A DNA stretch of 33,016 bases from a virus (IMGVR_UViG_3300042894_001713:1-33016), one strand, 5' to 3'; counted from the first letter of the stretch, positions 1 through 7,897 are shown. The notes: generated by a model from the letters alone, not told the origin. Made by a program: numbers and translations.

Positions 1-1143
1 TCGGGATCCTTCCGGCAGCTCTCCAACCAGCTCTGGCCGGCGATCCGCAAACACCGCGACAAGTTCCCGACGTGGACGTTCCTCAGCGACGAACTCCGCA
101 CGCCCGAAGGCGGCTTCGCACTGGGGTTTTCGACCGACGACGGAGGCCGCGCTGAAGGATGGCACGGCGACCCTGACGCGCCGCTGATGCTGATCGTGGA
201 CGAAGCGAAGACGGTGCCGGACCAGATCTTCGAGGCCTTCGACCGATGCACTCGCCTGCTCCAGCTCTGGGTGTCGTCACCTGGCGCACCGCGTGGGCAA
301 TTCTACGACAGCCACCACAAGGACCGGTCCCTCTACTGGACGCGCAAGGTGCCGAGCAGCGAGTGCCCTCACATCCCAGAAGAGCGCCGGCAGCTCGACC
401 GGATCAAATATGGCGAGGACCACCCGCTGTATCGGTCCAAGCATCTCGCCGAGTTCACCGCCGACGACGAGCTGATGGTGCTGTCACCGGCCCGCCTCAC
501 CGCCGCGCTTGAGCGCCAACCGAAGGCCGACGAGTCCGGGGAGGTCGTCGCGTTCTGCGACTTCGCTGCCGGCCGGGATGAGAACGTGCTGGCGATCCGC
601 CGCGGCAACCACGCCCGCGTCGTCAAGGCATGGCAGGAGCGGGACACCGTGCAGGCCGCGCGGCAGTTCATCCGGCTTTTCGAAGAGGAGAAGCTGAAGC
701 CAGGGCAGATCTTCGGCGACGCCGACGGCCTCGGCACCGGGTTCGTCTGCCAGATGGCTGAGGAGGGATGGCACATCAACCGGTTCCACGGCGGGCAGGC
801 CGCGAAGGACTCTGACGAGTATGCCAACTTGATCGGCGAGGTCTGGCACACCGGCACGCAGGCGATCCACCGCGGCGAGGTCAACCTGGGCGAACTCGAC
901 CCGATGACCTTCGAACAGATCACCACGCGCCGGAGCGAGTGGAACGCCACCGGGAAGCTGCGGATCGAGGACAAGGAGAAGATGCGGAAGGCAGGCCTCA
1001 AGTCTCCTGACCGCGCCGACGCCCTGCTGGCGTGCATCGCGCTTGGGGCGCATCACTCCGGGCTGATGTCGGAGAAGTCGGCGATCCGAACGCAGGCCAA
1101 CCCGATGGCAACGCGGGCGGTGCGGGGGTTCAACGCGATATGA
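1..1143 (+). CDS. terL: Terminase large subunit (TerL), 5'-truncated by window edge
   Basis: The reading frame is open from base 1, so the N-terminal part, including the Walker A of the packaging ATPase, lies outside; 380 residues are visible. The Walker B is LIVDEAK (Asp-Glu at window residues 67-68), followed by an SSPG-type coupling segment (about 92-95). The C-terminal RNase H-like nuclease shows its three acidic clusters: FCDFAAGRDEN (Asp187), FGDADG (Asp240/242) and SPDRADAL (Asp340). The product packages DNA into the prohead and cuts the concatemer. It ends with TGA and overlaps the convergent methyltransferase gene by 14 bases. The portal follows downstream on the same strand, as expected, but is separated by the minus-strand cassette. 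Confidence 0.92.
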   Translation, partial: SGSFRQLSNQLWPAIRKHRDKFPTWTFLSDELRTPEGGFALGFSTDDGGRAEGWHGDPDAPLMLIVDEAKTVPDQIFEAFDRCTRLLQLWVSSPGAPRGQFYDSHHKDRSLYWTRKVPSSECPHIPEERRQLDRIKYGEDHPLYRSKHLAEFTADDELMVLSPARLTAALERQPKADESGEVVAFCDFAAGRDENVLAIRRGNHARVVKAWQERDTVQAARQFIRLFEEEKLKPGQIFGDADGLGTGFVCQMAEEGWHINRFHGGQAAKDSDEYANLIGEVWHTGTQAIHRGEVNLGELDPMTFEQITTRRSEWNATGKLRIEDKEKMRKAGLKSPDRADALLACIALGAHHSGLMSEKSAIRTQANPMATRAVRGFNAI

Positions 1144-1681
1144 GAGGCAATTCCGGTTGGTCGTGCATCATCCTTTCGGCAAGGCAGATTGTGTCGTTGT
1201 GGTCTCCTCCATGACACACTAGCATCGTCTCAATGGTTTCCCATCCCGGCCCCATGCCGACAGTATTCCACCCGAATGACAGCACGATGGTTCCGGGTTG
1301 TGAGAGTTTTCGCATGAGTTGGCGGCACTCCTTTTTCATGTTCGCTGTCTGCGTGTCCTTCATCGTGGCAGTGAGTCCAATTTCAGAATACACCTCAGAG
1401 ACTTGGCGGGGGCTGTATGGCGGGTCGAAGATTATCAGGTCAGCCTTCACTCCACGATTGACCATCTCAGTCAAGAAGACTCGCGCTTCCAAGTGAAATT
1501 CCGCCTCGGTGTTTGGGTTGATGTCGTTCGTGAACGTTGCCCATCGTTTGTTGCGAGCAAATGGGTCAACGCTTACTTCTGATCCCCGCATGTATCGCCT
1601 CACGAAATCCCCCATTGGCGGCACGCTGAAGGTGTCAGCAGAAGGCATTGCCCATACGCGGCTGAAAAATGGAGCTTTCAA
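1130..1681 (-). CDS. DNA N6-adenine/N4-cytosine methyltransferase (DPPY), phage type
   Basis: About 183 residues. A DPFAR...TNDINP segment looks like the AdoMet-binding region, and FDPPYSPRQ (DPPY at about residues 86-89) is catalytic motif IV; SFGWNTVGMG and CHGGDHNDT near the C-terminus fit a small phage methylase family seen as an orphan enzyme. Role: DNA modification, probably protection from host restriction; the recognition site is unknown. Start choice: the TTG at 1681 overlaps the upstream gene's stop (TTGA) and has GGAGGAG just upstream. ATG starts at 1699 and 1732 are alternatives, while ATG 1648 would cut into RVWAMPSADTF, which I consider conserved. It lies against the late genes and is co-transcribed with the small gene upstream. 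No restriction endonuclease is nearby. Confidence 0.85.
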   Translation of the reverse strand: MKAPFFSRVWAMPSADTFSVPPMGDFVRRYMRGSEVSVDPFARNKRWATFTNDINPNTEAEFHLEARVFLTEMVNRGVKADLIIFDPPYSPRQVSEVYSEIGLTATMKDTQTANMKKECRQLMRKLSQPGTIVLSFGWNTVGMGPGWETIETMLVCHGGDHNDTICLAERMMHDQPELPLISR

Positions 1682-1911
1682 GCGAAAAACTCCTCCCATC
1701 CCTGCTTGGCGCTGGCGGCAGACGGACCGCAAAACACTGGAGTCTTGCCGGGATGGTTGCGCTCGATCCAGCGGTCAAGGTCGTATGCGGCAACGGCCCA
1801 GCTGTCGGTATCGCTGACGCAATCGGTGTTTTTTCCGGCGTGGTGAAACCGTGGACCGTAATTGGTCCAGAGCGCTTTGATCTTGATGGTGGTAGTGTCG
1901 GTTGCGTTCAT
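1678..1911 (-). CDS. Small protein of unknown function, first gene of methyltransferase cassette
   Basis: 77 residues, beginning MNATDTTTIKIKALWTNYGP and ending GWEEFFA. No family recognised; it is soluble-looking, with no membrane segment. I chose ATG 1911 rather than the longer ATG 2046 because 1911 directly follows the leader CGTCAACCGACACCA...CCAACCG shared with early-gene starts elsewhere in the window, and a matching promoter lies just upstream. Its stop overlaps the methyltransferase start, so the two are probably translationally coupled. It may be an accessory protein to the methylase, but that is inference from position only. Confidence 0.6.
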   Translation of the reverse strand: MNATDTTTIKIKALWTNYGPRFHHAGKNTDCVSDTDSWAVAAYDLDRWIERNHPGKTPVFCGPSAASAKQGWEEFFA

Positions 1912-1938
1912 CGGTTGGTGGTGTCGGTTGACGGGCTG

Positions 1939-1966
1939 ACCATTGCACGCGGTTGCACTTTTGCAA
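1939..1966 (-). promoter_or_regulatory. Promoter of minus-strand methyltransferase cassette
   Basis: On the minus strand TTGCAA (1966-1961), a 16-base spacer, then AATGGT (1944-1939). The architecture matches the three plus-strand promoters at 20872, 22863 and 24840 (TTGCAC, 16 bases, TAGNNT). The leader CGTCAACCGACACCA (1933-1919) that follows is identical in two of those. The -10 is weaker than in the others. Plus-strand TTGCAC copies at 1943 and 1953 sit beside it and might be operator-like repeats. Confidence 0.6.
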
Positions 1967-2001
1967 CACCTTTCCACGCTATCGCTGTAGAATCCCCACC
2001 C

Positions 2002-2030
2002 TTGCCAAATCCTTAGTAAGTCGCTAAGGA
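2002..2030 (+). promoter_or_regulatory. Candidate late promoter / start-site element before portal
   Basis: TTGCCA (2002-2007), 17 bases, TAAGGA (2025-2030), then 9 bases to the portal ATG. The same place holds an inverted repeat CCTTAG-N7-CTAAGG (2011-2029). A near copy, CCTGAG-N7-CTAAGG, occurs before the protease gene at 4561. If TAAGGA is a -10 element, the transcript would be leaderless or nearly so. Alternatively AAGGA is simply a Shine-Dalgarno sequence at good spacing. The sequence cannot separate these. Confidence 0.35.
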
Positions 2031-2039
2031 TGCTCAAGA

Positions 2040-3680
2040 ATGACAATCGACGAACGAAAAGGCGTCGTCTGGCCCGTGCCGGCGCAGTATCGCACCAACG
2101 ACTTCGACCTGTCGAATGTCACCCCTGAGCAGGTCCGCACGATCCTGCGGAACGTCCGCACGGGCAAGCTGGAGGACCAAGACCGGCTGTTCCGCCTGAT
2201 GCTCGACACCTGGCCGCGCCTGCGGAAGGCGCTCAACGAGGTGTCCGGTGCCGTCGCCCGCCTTGAGATCCAGATCAAGCCTGCGACCCGCGAAGGATCG
2301 GAGGAGCCGACACCGCAGGCGCTGCGGATCCACGAGGTCGTCGAGCGGGCGATGGAGTCCTTCGCGCCTCGCCCGGGCTACTGGGAACTCGACATGGAGG
2401 GCGGGATCCGCGCTCTCATCGACGCCTACGCGAAGGGAATCAGCGTGCTGGAGATCGCGTGGCACGTCCAGAACGGCATCGTCTCACCGCGGTGCTACGC
2501 CCCGGTGCCTGCGAAGTATCTCGCTTACCCATCCGCCGGAAACGAGGTCGACCGGCTGATGGTCGCACCAGGCGGCGCGAACAACAGCCCGCTGGAGGAC
2601 TTCCCACCGGATCGCTTCCTCATCGCCGTCTGGAGCCAAGGCGGCACGCACCCGATCCACGCCGCCAACCTGCGAACGCTCACGAAATACTGGCTGGCGA
2701 GCATCTACGGTCTCGGGTGGCTGATGCAATACGCCCAGCTGTTCGGCGTCCCGTGGCGACACGTCGAGACGGACGGCAGCGAAGGCGCGATGGATGCCGC
2801 CGAAGCGATGCTTGAGAACGTCGGCAGCACCGGCGCAGCAGTGACCGGCCCCGGCGTGAAGCTGAACATCCTTGACGGGGTTTCCGGCGCCGCCGACTCG
2901 ATGCCGCAGTCGCACCTCATGGACGTTGCCGACCGAGCCTGCGACATCCTGCTGCTCGGCCAGACCCTCACCACCGACAACACCGGCACCGGCTCGCGGG
3001 CGCTGGGCGAGGTGCATGACGGGATCCGCACCGAGGTGCTCCAGTCCGTCGCGTCGTGGACGGCGTCGATCCTGACCGAGCAGCTCATCCCAGCCATCGT
3101 GCGCTTGAACTTCGGCGCGGTGCCGGCCGAGGACATGCCCTACGCCGAGATCACCATCCCTCGCGTGAAGGACGCCAAGGCCGCGGCCGAGCGGTTCAAG
3201 ATCCTCGTCGAGACCGGCGTCAAGATGCCGGCGAAGTGGGTCTACGAGGAGTTGGAGATCCCCGAGCCTGTCGACGGCGACGCGATCTTCGGCGAGGATG
3301 ACATGGAGGACGACACTCTCGACTTGGCCGACCCTCTCGACGCGCTCGCAGCAGCCCGCCTCGACGAAATCGACCTTCGACCGACCGCCGAGATGGCAGC
3401 GAACGCGCAGGAGGCGCTCGACATCCGACGGACGAAGCCTGCGAGCGAGCGAGGCATGACCGCTGTCGGGATCGCCCGCGCCCGCGACATCGCGAACCGG
3501 ACGACGCTCACGCCCGACACCGTGCAGCGCATGGTCTCGTTCTTCGCCCGCCACGAGGTGGACAAGTCCGGCGAGACCTGGCCGGCCAAGGGCAAAGGCT
3601 GGCAGGCCTGGCACGGCTGGGGCGGCGACGCCGGATACCGCTGGGCGAAGGCGAAGCAAAAACTCATCGAAGCAGAATGA
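2040..3680 (+). CDS. Portal protein, DUF935 (Mu gp29-like), with extra C-terminal module
   Basis: 546 residues. The first ~430 residues fit the DUF935 portal family: conserved early segments such as LDTWPRLRKALNEVSGAV and YAKGISVLEIAW, and a QTLTTDNTGTGSRALGEVH stretch typical of these portals. The portal forms the dodecameric ring at the capsid vertex where TerL docks and DNA enters. From about residue 470 there is a distinct module (MTAVGIARARDIANR...VQRMVSFFARHEVDKSG...WHGWGGDAGYRWA). I recognise this as a recurring add-on of phage head proteins, usually met in proteases or MuF-type proteins rather than portals. The start is preceded by AAGGA at 9-base spacing, one of the few SD-like signals here. 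The stop overlaps the next start (ATGA). Confidence 0.88.
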   Translation: MTIDERKGVVWPVPAQYRTNDFDLSNVTPEQVRTILRNVRTGKLEDQDRLFRLMLDTWPRLRKALNEVSGAVARLEIQIKPATREGSEEPTPQALRIHEVVERAMESFAPRPGYWELDMEGGIRALIDAYAKGISVLEIAWHVQNGIVSPRCYAPVPAKYLAYPSAGNEVDRLMVAPGGANNSPLEDFPPDRFLIAVWSQGGTHPIHAANLRTLTKYWLASIYGLGWLMQYAQLFGVPWRHVETDGSEGAMDAAEAMLENVGSTGAAVTGPGVKLNILDGVSGAADSMPQSHLMDVADRACDILLLGQTLTTDNTGTGSRALGEVHDGIRTEVLQSVASWTASILTEQLIPAIVRLNFGAVPAEDMPYAEITIPRVKDAKAAAERFKILVETGVKMPAKWVYEELEIPEPVDGDAIFGEDDMEDDTLDLADPLDALAAARLDEIDLRPTAEMAANAQEALDIRRTKPASERGMTAVGIARARDIANRTTLTPDTVQRMVSFFARHEVDKSGETWPAKGKGWQAWHGWGGDAGYRWAKAKQKLIEAE

Positions 3681-3916
3681 CCAAGGCCGACCTCCGTGAC
3701 CTCGCTGCCGAATGGCTCGCCCCGATGGACGAGCTACTCGGTGACTTGATCGAGCAGAGCCGCACGCTGACGCCTGGCGCATTCAACGCGCTGGTCGACG
3801 AGGCCGTGCAGCAGGTGCCGCGGATGTTCTCCATGCTGAACCAAAAGGCACTCGCCGACGCTCTCGAAGCGGAGATCGGCGAGGCCGTCATCCGAGGGAT
3901 CGAGCCAAATGTCTAA
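3677..3916 (+). CDS. Small helical head protein, possibly detached portal C-terminal tail
   Basis: 79 residues, all predicted helical (PMDELLGDLIEQSRTLTPG...AFNALVDEAV...LADALEAEIGEAV). The pattern resembles the helical tail that ends many DUF935 portals or starts MuF-like proteins. Because the portal here ends in an unusual extra module, this gene may carry the displaced native tail. It overlaps the portal stop by ATGA and the next start by 8 bases, so it is translated as part of the head operon. No enzymatic motif is present. Function is inferred from pattern and position. Confidence 0.7.
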   Translation: MTKADLRDLAAEWLAPMDELLGDLIEQSRTLTPGAFNALVDEAVQQVPRMFSMLNQKALADALEAEIGEAVIRGIEPNV

Positions 3917-4514
3917 GCTCACCGTCAACGTCACGATGACCGGCGACCAGTCGGTCAAGCTGGGGCTCGTCCTGCTTTCCTCCACTGCCGCCAGACGCCA
4001 AGCGATCGGTGACGGCGGGCAGGCCGCGCTGGCTGTGATCAAGGGCTACTACCAAGCCAAGGGTCGGCCGTTCTGGGTCAACCCTGCGCTGCCGACTCAC
4101 GGCCCCGGCCGCAGGGTGACGCAGTGGTGGAGGTCTACCGAAACCGGCTGGTCGATGAAGCAGACCAATACGTTCTCGGTGGGCTTCGTCAACGGCACCG
4201 TTGGCCTCGCCCACAAGGTCACCGGCGGCACGATCCGAGCGAAGCGGAAGAAGTTCCTCACCATCCCGGTGGATCCGCGGGCGCATGGCCTGACTGCGAA
4301 GACGTTCTCGCGCACGATCGCCCCGCTGTTCGCGGCGAAGGGAATGCTGATGTTCGTCGACGAGCAGACGGCCGACGTGAAGGCCGCCTATGCGCTCAAG
4401 AAGAGCATCACGCAGCGCCCTTGGCCGGGTGCCCTGCCGCCCGAAGCGAGCTACCTCGACACCTTCATCGACGAGGCGCTCGACAGCCTGATCGACTCCT
4501 TCGAGACCCCTTGA
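3909..4514 (+). CDS. Virion morphogenesis / head-tail completion protein (Mu gpG- or HK97 gp10-like)
   Basis: 201 residues. The central part, with FWVNPALPTHGPGRR, TGWSMKQTN and GGTIRAKRKKFLTIPV, matches the layout of gpG/gp10-type proteins, in which a basic TI-RAK..K.LTIP strand is common. Such proteins act at the head-tail joint or in tail completion. No signal peptide or membrane segment. It sits between the portal and the protease, where Mu-like phages encode this class. The family assignment rests on motif feel and gene order, not on an invariant residue. Confidence 0.55.
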   Translation: MSKLTVNVTMTGDQSVKLGLVLLSSTAARRQAIGDGGQAALAVIKGYYQAKGRPFWVNPALPTHGPGRRVTQWWRSTETGWSMKQTNTFSVGFVNGTVGLAHKVTGGTIRAKRKKFLTIPVDPRAHGLTAKTFSRTIAPLFAAKGMLMFVDEQTADVKAAYALKKSITQRPWPGALPPEASYLDTFIDEALDSLIDSFETP

Positions 4515-4524
4515 ATTTGCAATG

Positions 4525-4552
4525 TTGACTATCCTGAGCAATTTACTAAGGT
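4525..4552 (+). promoter_or_regulatory. Candidate late promoter / start-site element before protease-scaffold gene
   Basis: TTGACT (4525-4530), 16 bases, TAAGGT (4547-4552), then 8 bases to ATG 4561. It includes CCTGAG-N7-CTAAGG (4533-4551), the near copy of the element before the portal. The spacing equals that of the early promoters. A start of transcription six to eight bases after the -10 would give an almost leaderless head-gene mRNA. AAGG could equally be a weak Shine-Dalgarno sequence. Confidence 0.4.
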
Positions 4553-4560
4553 TTCGCCAG

Positions 4561-5538
4561 ATGACCGGCCTCACAGTCAACTCCGCGTTCCAATCCGAGC
4601 TTTCCGAAGCCGGGTCGATCGTGTTCCTGCCTGAAGGCACGCACAGCATCACCGCGAGCGTGGGCGGCAAGCCGAAGACGCTGACGGTGACGGTCGATGA
4701 CCGGGTTCTGGCCGGCTTCACCGAGGATCTCGCCCGCCGGCAAGAGTCCAACGTCCGGCCGTTCGCCGGGTTCGACCACAAGCCAGGTGCTGCGTCGTTC
4801 ATCCCGCAGGGATTTCGTTACGAGCCAGGCGTCGGCCTGCTGCTCGACGTCGAATGGACTGCCGCCGGCCGCGCAGCCATCGAAGGCCGCGACTACTCCT
4901 ACTTTTCCCCGACTTTCCTCATCTCGAAAGACGGCATCCCGACCGGCCTGACAGGCCGCGGGGAGATCGGCAGCTTGGTCAACGACCCGGCCTTCGAGGA
5001 AATCCCGCGGATCGCCGCAGCTCACCAAGCAACAGACCCCATGCAACACCTAGTTGAACTCGGGCTCGTGGAGGCGTCTTGCGCGCCCGATCAAGCTCTC
5101 GAAACCGCCAAAACCGCGCTCGCTTCCCTCCGTGAAGCCGCCGCGCAGGTCGAAACCGTCGAAGCCGCCAACATGGCCAAGAAGTCCGCCGAGGATGATC
5201 TGGCCGACATGAAGAAGCGCAACGACGAACTCGAAGCCGCCTACAAGTCGCTCAAGGACGAGATGGCTGCGAAGGCATCGGCATCCGCCGACGCCGCCAT
5301 CGAAGACGCCATCAAGGCCGGCCGCATCGCCCCTCAGGACGACGCGACCAAGGCGTTCTGGCGCTCGTCCATCACCAGCAACCCGGAAGCCGTGAAGGCG
5401 CTTAACGCCATCCCGGTCAATCCCGCCCTCTCTGGCAAAACAGTCCTCGCGGGCCGCACCGAAGACCCGCCTCAAGGCCCAGCTCTCACTGGCCTCGCCC
5501 GTGTTGAAGCCGCCTTCAAAGCTCAATCCCAATCCTAA
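4561..5538 (+). CDS. Mu gpI-like prohead protease / scaffold protein
   Basis: 325 residues from ATG 4561; I prefer this to ATG 4522, which lies inside the promoter-like element. The N-terminal half is the Mu I protease domain: FDHKPGAASF (His73), GLLLDVEWTAAGRAAI (Trp99) and YSYFSPTF (Ser116), then GSLVNDPAF. The second half (about 175-260) is a charged coiled coil (SAEDDLADMKKRNDELEAAY) typical of the scaffold fused to this protease. During assembly it nucleates the capsid shell, then cleaves itself and is lost. It directly precedes the capsid gene, as expected. Confidence 0.88.
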   Translation: MTGLTVNSAFQSELSEAGSIVFLPEGTHSITASVGGKPKTLTVTVDDRVLAGFTEDLARRQESNVRPFAGFDHKPGAASFIPQGFRYEPGVGLLLDVEWTAAGRAAIEGRDYSYFSPTFLISKDGIPTGLTGRGEIGSLVNDPAFEEIPRIAAAHQATDPMQHLVELGLVEASCAPDQALETAKTALASLREAAAQVETVEAANMAKKSAEDDLADMKKRNDELEAAYKSLKDEMAAKASASADAAIEDAIKAGRIAPQDDATKAFWRSSITSNPEAVKALNAIPVNPALSGKTVLAGRTEDPPQGPALTGLARVEAAFKAQSQS

Positions 5539-5544
5539 CATCCC

Positions 5545-6483
5545 ATGTCCAACAACTTGACCCTGCTTGACCTCGCCAAGCTCAACGGTGCCGACCCGAT
5601 CGTCGGACTCATCGAGGAAGTCGCAACCGCTTCGCCCGAGGTGACCATCATCCCGGCGCGCACGATCCGCGGCACCTCCTACAAGACGGTTATCCGCAAC
5701 AGCCGCCCGGCTGTGGGTTTCCGCGCTGCCAACGAAGGCACCGACGCCACCAAGTCGAACTTCACCGAGCGCCTCGTCGAGTGCTACATCCTCTCGTCTC
5801 GCGTCGAGGTGGACAAGGCAGTCGCCCGCGGCTACGAAGACGGACCCGAAGCCATCCAGGCCATCGAAGCCGCCGGCGTCATGCGCGCGGCTCTCTCGAC
5901 CGTTGGATCCCAGACGATCTACGGCACCGCCGCAGGCGCGAAGGGCTTCTTCGGCCTCCAGCAGCTCATCGGCACCTTCGGTGACGAGCTGGTCGTCGAT
6001 GCAGGCGGGACGACTTCCGCCACCGGCTCCTCGGTCTACGCCATTAAGGCAGGCACCACCGGCGTGCAATACGTCTACGGCAACGGAACCACCTTCGACC
6101 TCTCGCCATTCCGCGAAGGTGACGCAGTGGACGCCAACTCGAAGCGTTACGCCGCGTTCATCTCCGACCTCACCGCGTGGATCGGCTTCCAGTGCGTCAA
6201 CAAGTACGCCGTGGGCCGCTTGAAGGACTGCACCGCTGATACCGGCAAGGGAGTTACCGACGCTAAGATCGCCGAGCTTCTGAGCAAGTTCCCGGTCGGC
6301 GAGCGCCCGAGCCATCTGCTCATGTCCCGTCGCTCCGCTTATCAGCTTCAGATCAGCCGGACGATGACCGCCAGCACCAAGCAGGAAGCCTTCACTGGCA
6401 TCCTTCCGGGTGTTCCGACCGAGTCGTTCGGCATCCCGATCATCATCACCGACTCCATCAGTGACACCGAAACCCTCAGCTAA
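5545..6483 (+). CDS. Major capsid protein
   Basis: 312 residues. It starts LTLLDLAKLNGADPIVGLIEE, followed by a G-TSYKTVIRN...GFRAANEGT stretch and an E-loop-like segment, a pattern I associate with HK97-fold capsid proteins of Mu-head-type siphoviruses. LLMSRRSAYQLQISRT and FGIPIIITDSI near the end are typical of the A/P domain region. Position right after the protease/scaffold and before a cement-like gene and a strong terminator supports the call. No SD before the ATG (context ACATCCCATG). Confidence 0.88.
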   Translation: MSNNLTLLDLAKLNGADPIVGLIEEVATASPEVTIIPARTIRGTSYKTVIRNSRPAVGFRAANEGTDATKSNFTERLVECYILSSRVEVDKAVARGYEDGPEAIQAIEAAGVMRAALSTVGSQTIYGTAAGAKGFFGLQQLIGTFGDELVVDAGGTTSATGSSVYAIKAGTTGVQYVYGNGTTFDLSPFREGDAVDANSKRYAAFISDLTAWIGFQCVNKYAVGRLKDCTADTGKGVTDAKIAELLSKFPVGERPSHLLMSRRSAYQLQISRTMTASTKQEAFTGILPGVPTESFGIPIIITDSISDTETLS

Positions 6484-6491
6484 TCACGACC

Positions 6492-6899
6492 ATGTCTTTT
6501 GAATTCAATCGCAACCAGCAGGACCAGAACTACGTCTCGACCGTCACGCTCCTCTCCGGTGGAGCGAACACCGCAGCCTTCGACCTCGAGCAGGCCGTCG
6601 GCGGTGACATCGAGCGCGTCGTGTTTGAACTGGCTGGCCCGGCCCTGACCACTGCCCAGCTCGCTGATACGAAGATCGTCACCTACACGCTGCAGGACAG
6701 CGCCGACGGCACGACCTTCGCCGCAGTTGATCCTGCGATCACGACGACCCAGACCGGTGCCGGTGCCGCTGGTGCTGCCGCCAAGACCGTCCGGTTCCGC
6801 GTCCCGGCCAACACTCGCCGGTATGTCCGCATCGCCCAGACTGCAAGCGCATCCCCTGGCACGCTCACCGCTGCCATGGTCGCCAAGCTGCTGTTCTGA
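6492..6899 (+). CDS. Capsid decoration/cement protein (Bbp16-like)
   Basis: 135 residues. Segments NTAAFDLEQAVGGDIERVVFEL, TYTLQDSADGTTFAAVDPAI and VRFRVPANTRRYVRIAQT fit the beta-sandwich pattern of Bbp16-type cement proteins that bind the capsid surface and stabilise it. It follows the capsid gene by 8 bases and is the last gene before a 12-bp terminator hairpin, so it should be made at capsid-like levels. Family call is by recollection of the pattern. Confidence 0.6.
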   Translation: MSFEFNRNQQDQNYVSTVTLLSGGANTAAFDLEQAVGGDIERVVFELAGPALTTAQLADTKIVTYTLQDSADGTTFAAVDPAITTTQTGAGAAGAAAKTVRFRVPANTRRYVRIAQTASASPGTLTAAMVAKLLF

Positions 6900-6913
6900 C
6901 CGACCCACCCACT

Positions 6914-6950
6914 GAGGCCCGCCTGTTCGCGGGCGGGCCTCTTTCCTTTT
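6914..6950 (+). terminator. Strong intrinsic terminator/attenuator after capsid and cement genes
   Basis: 12-bp stem (6914-6925 with 6930-6941) closed by a UUCG loop and followed by TTTCCTTTT. It lies in the gap before the connector gene at 6959, so it would keep capsid and cement transcripts more abundant than downstream tail genes. Confidence 0.85.
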
Positions 6951-6958
6951 CCTGACTC

Positions 6959-7411
6959 ATGGCTTGGATTGCTCTCACCGTTGACTCCTTCCGCGACCGC
7001 CTCGGCAACGACGAACTCGACCGGCTGGTCGAAGAGTCGCCGACGCCTGACGCGAAGCTCGCTGAGATCCTCGCCCAAGTCGCCGCTGAGTTCGTCTCTC
7101 GCATCAACGCCGGCCGCCGCAAGCGTGGTCTCGGCCCGCTGGTCAATACCGGCCTCTACATCCCGCCCGGCTCTCAGCGGCACGCCTACGCCATCGCCCG
7201 CCGCCTCCTGACCGACGCATTCCCGTCGCTCTCTGAGTTCAACGGCGAGGACCGCAAGCTCTCCGTGGAGGCAGCCGAGAACTTCCTCGACGACCTCGCC
7301 AACAACAACGCCGACGCCGACGACACGGGCGCTGCATCCTTCGCTACTGCCTCGGGCGCATCGTTCCGCTACTCGGGCAAGGCGCTGATGGACTTCGCAG
7401 AATCTCCCTGA
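6959..7411 (+). CDS. Head-tail connector, DUF1320/Mu gp36-like
   Basis: 150 residues, helical, with ALTVDSFRDRLGNDELDRLV at the N-terminus and EFVSRINAGRRKRGL and YAIARRLLTDAFPSL in the middle, the layout of small helical connector (adaptor) proteins that sit below the portal. It is the first gene after the capsid terminator and precedes the neck/terminator candidate by 3 bases. No SD (GACTCATGG context). Family assignment is moderate. Confidence 0.6.
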   Translation: MAWIALTVDSFRDRLGNDELDRLVEESPTPDAKLAEILAQVAAEFVSRINAGRRKRGLGPLVNTGLYIPPGSQRHAYAIARRLLTDAFPSLSEFNGEDRKLSVEAAENFLDDLANNNADADDTGAASFATASGASFRYSGKALMDFAESP

Positions 7412-7414
7412 CCC

Positions 7415-7897
7415 ATGGCCTCCCTCATCCGCCAGATCGTTGAGAGCATCGCGGAGCACCTGCGGGAGTCCGAGTATTTCCGCACGGTCCCGACGATCCC
7501 CGTCCTCATCGAGGACCAGAAGGATGTCGAGCGCGAGATCGTCAATGCCGCGCAGAAGACCGGCGCGTTCGTGATGGTCAACTTCGCATCCGGCGAGACC
7601 GACACCGACAACACGCCCGGCCCATACCTGACGACCTCCACCTTCCAAGTGACTGTGTCGGAGATCCCGAGCATCTGGCGATCCAAGGCGCGCCCCGGCC
7701 CGTCATGCACCGAGATCGCGGAGGCCGTCGCCCGCCTACTGCATCACGTGCAGCCCGCCGACCGTGACGACGCCCCGTTGTCCGGCGGCGTTCTGCTCTT
7801 CGCCGGCATGAGCCAGCAGACCAACGACTCGATGCTCCAGCAGGCTCTTCAATTCACCATTCCAATCGGCCTCTCCAACGAACCACCCACCCGATAA
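7415..7897 (+). CDS. Neck / tail-terminator-like protein
   Basis: 160 residues. The layout, an N-terminal helix (LIRQIVESIAEHLRESEYFRTVP), a beta core with VEIPSIWRSK-type strand, a helix EIAEAVARLLHHV and a final strand QALQFTIPIGL, is that of tail-terminator/Gp37-like proteins that cap the tail and join it to the head. It sits just before the tube-like gene. I do not see a decisive motif, so this is a structural-position call. Confidence 0.5.
   Translation: MASLIRQIVESIAEHLRESEYFRTVPTIPVLIEDQKDVEREIVNAAQKTGAFVMVNFASGETDTDNTPGPYLTTSTFQVTVSEIPSIWRSKARPGPSCTEIAEAVARLLHHVQPADRDDAPLSGGVLLFAGMSQQTNDSMLQQALQFTIPIGLSNEPPTR

Noticed and set aside
1143-2040. Insertion sequence or homing endonuclease between terL and portal
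   Set aside because: No transposase, terminal inverted repeats or endonuclease motif; the content is a methyltransferase cassette.
2484-3782. 432-residue minus-strand frame across the portal gene
   Set aside because: Antisense shadow; the plus-strand portal is unmistakable.
4522-4560. Upstream ATG at 4522 as protease start
   Set aside because: It lies within the promoter-like element and would give an unrelated N-terminus; ATG 4561 has better spacing to AAGG.
5050-6315. 421-residue minus-strand frame across protease and capsid genes
   Set aside because: Spans two clear plus-strand genes, low-complexity Gly/Leu-rich product, no motif.
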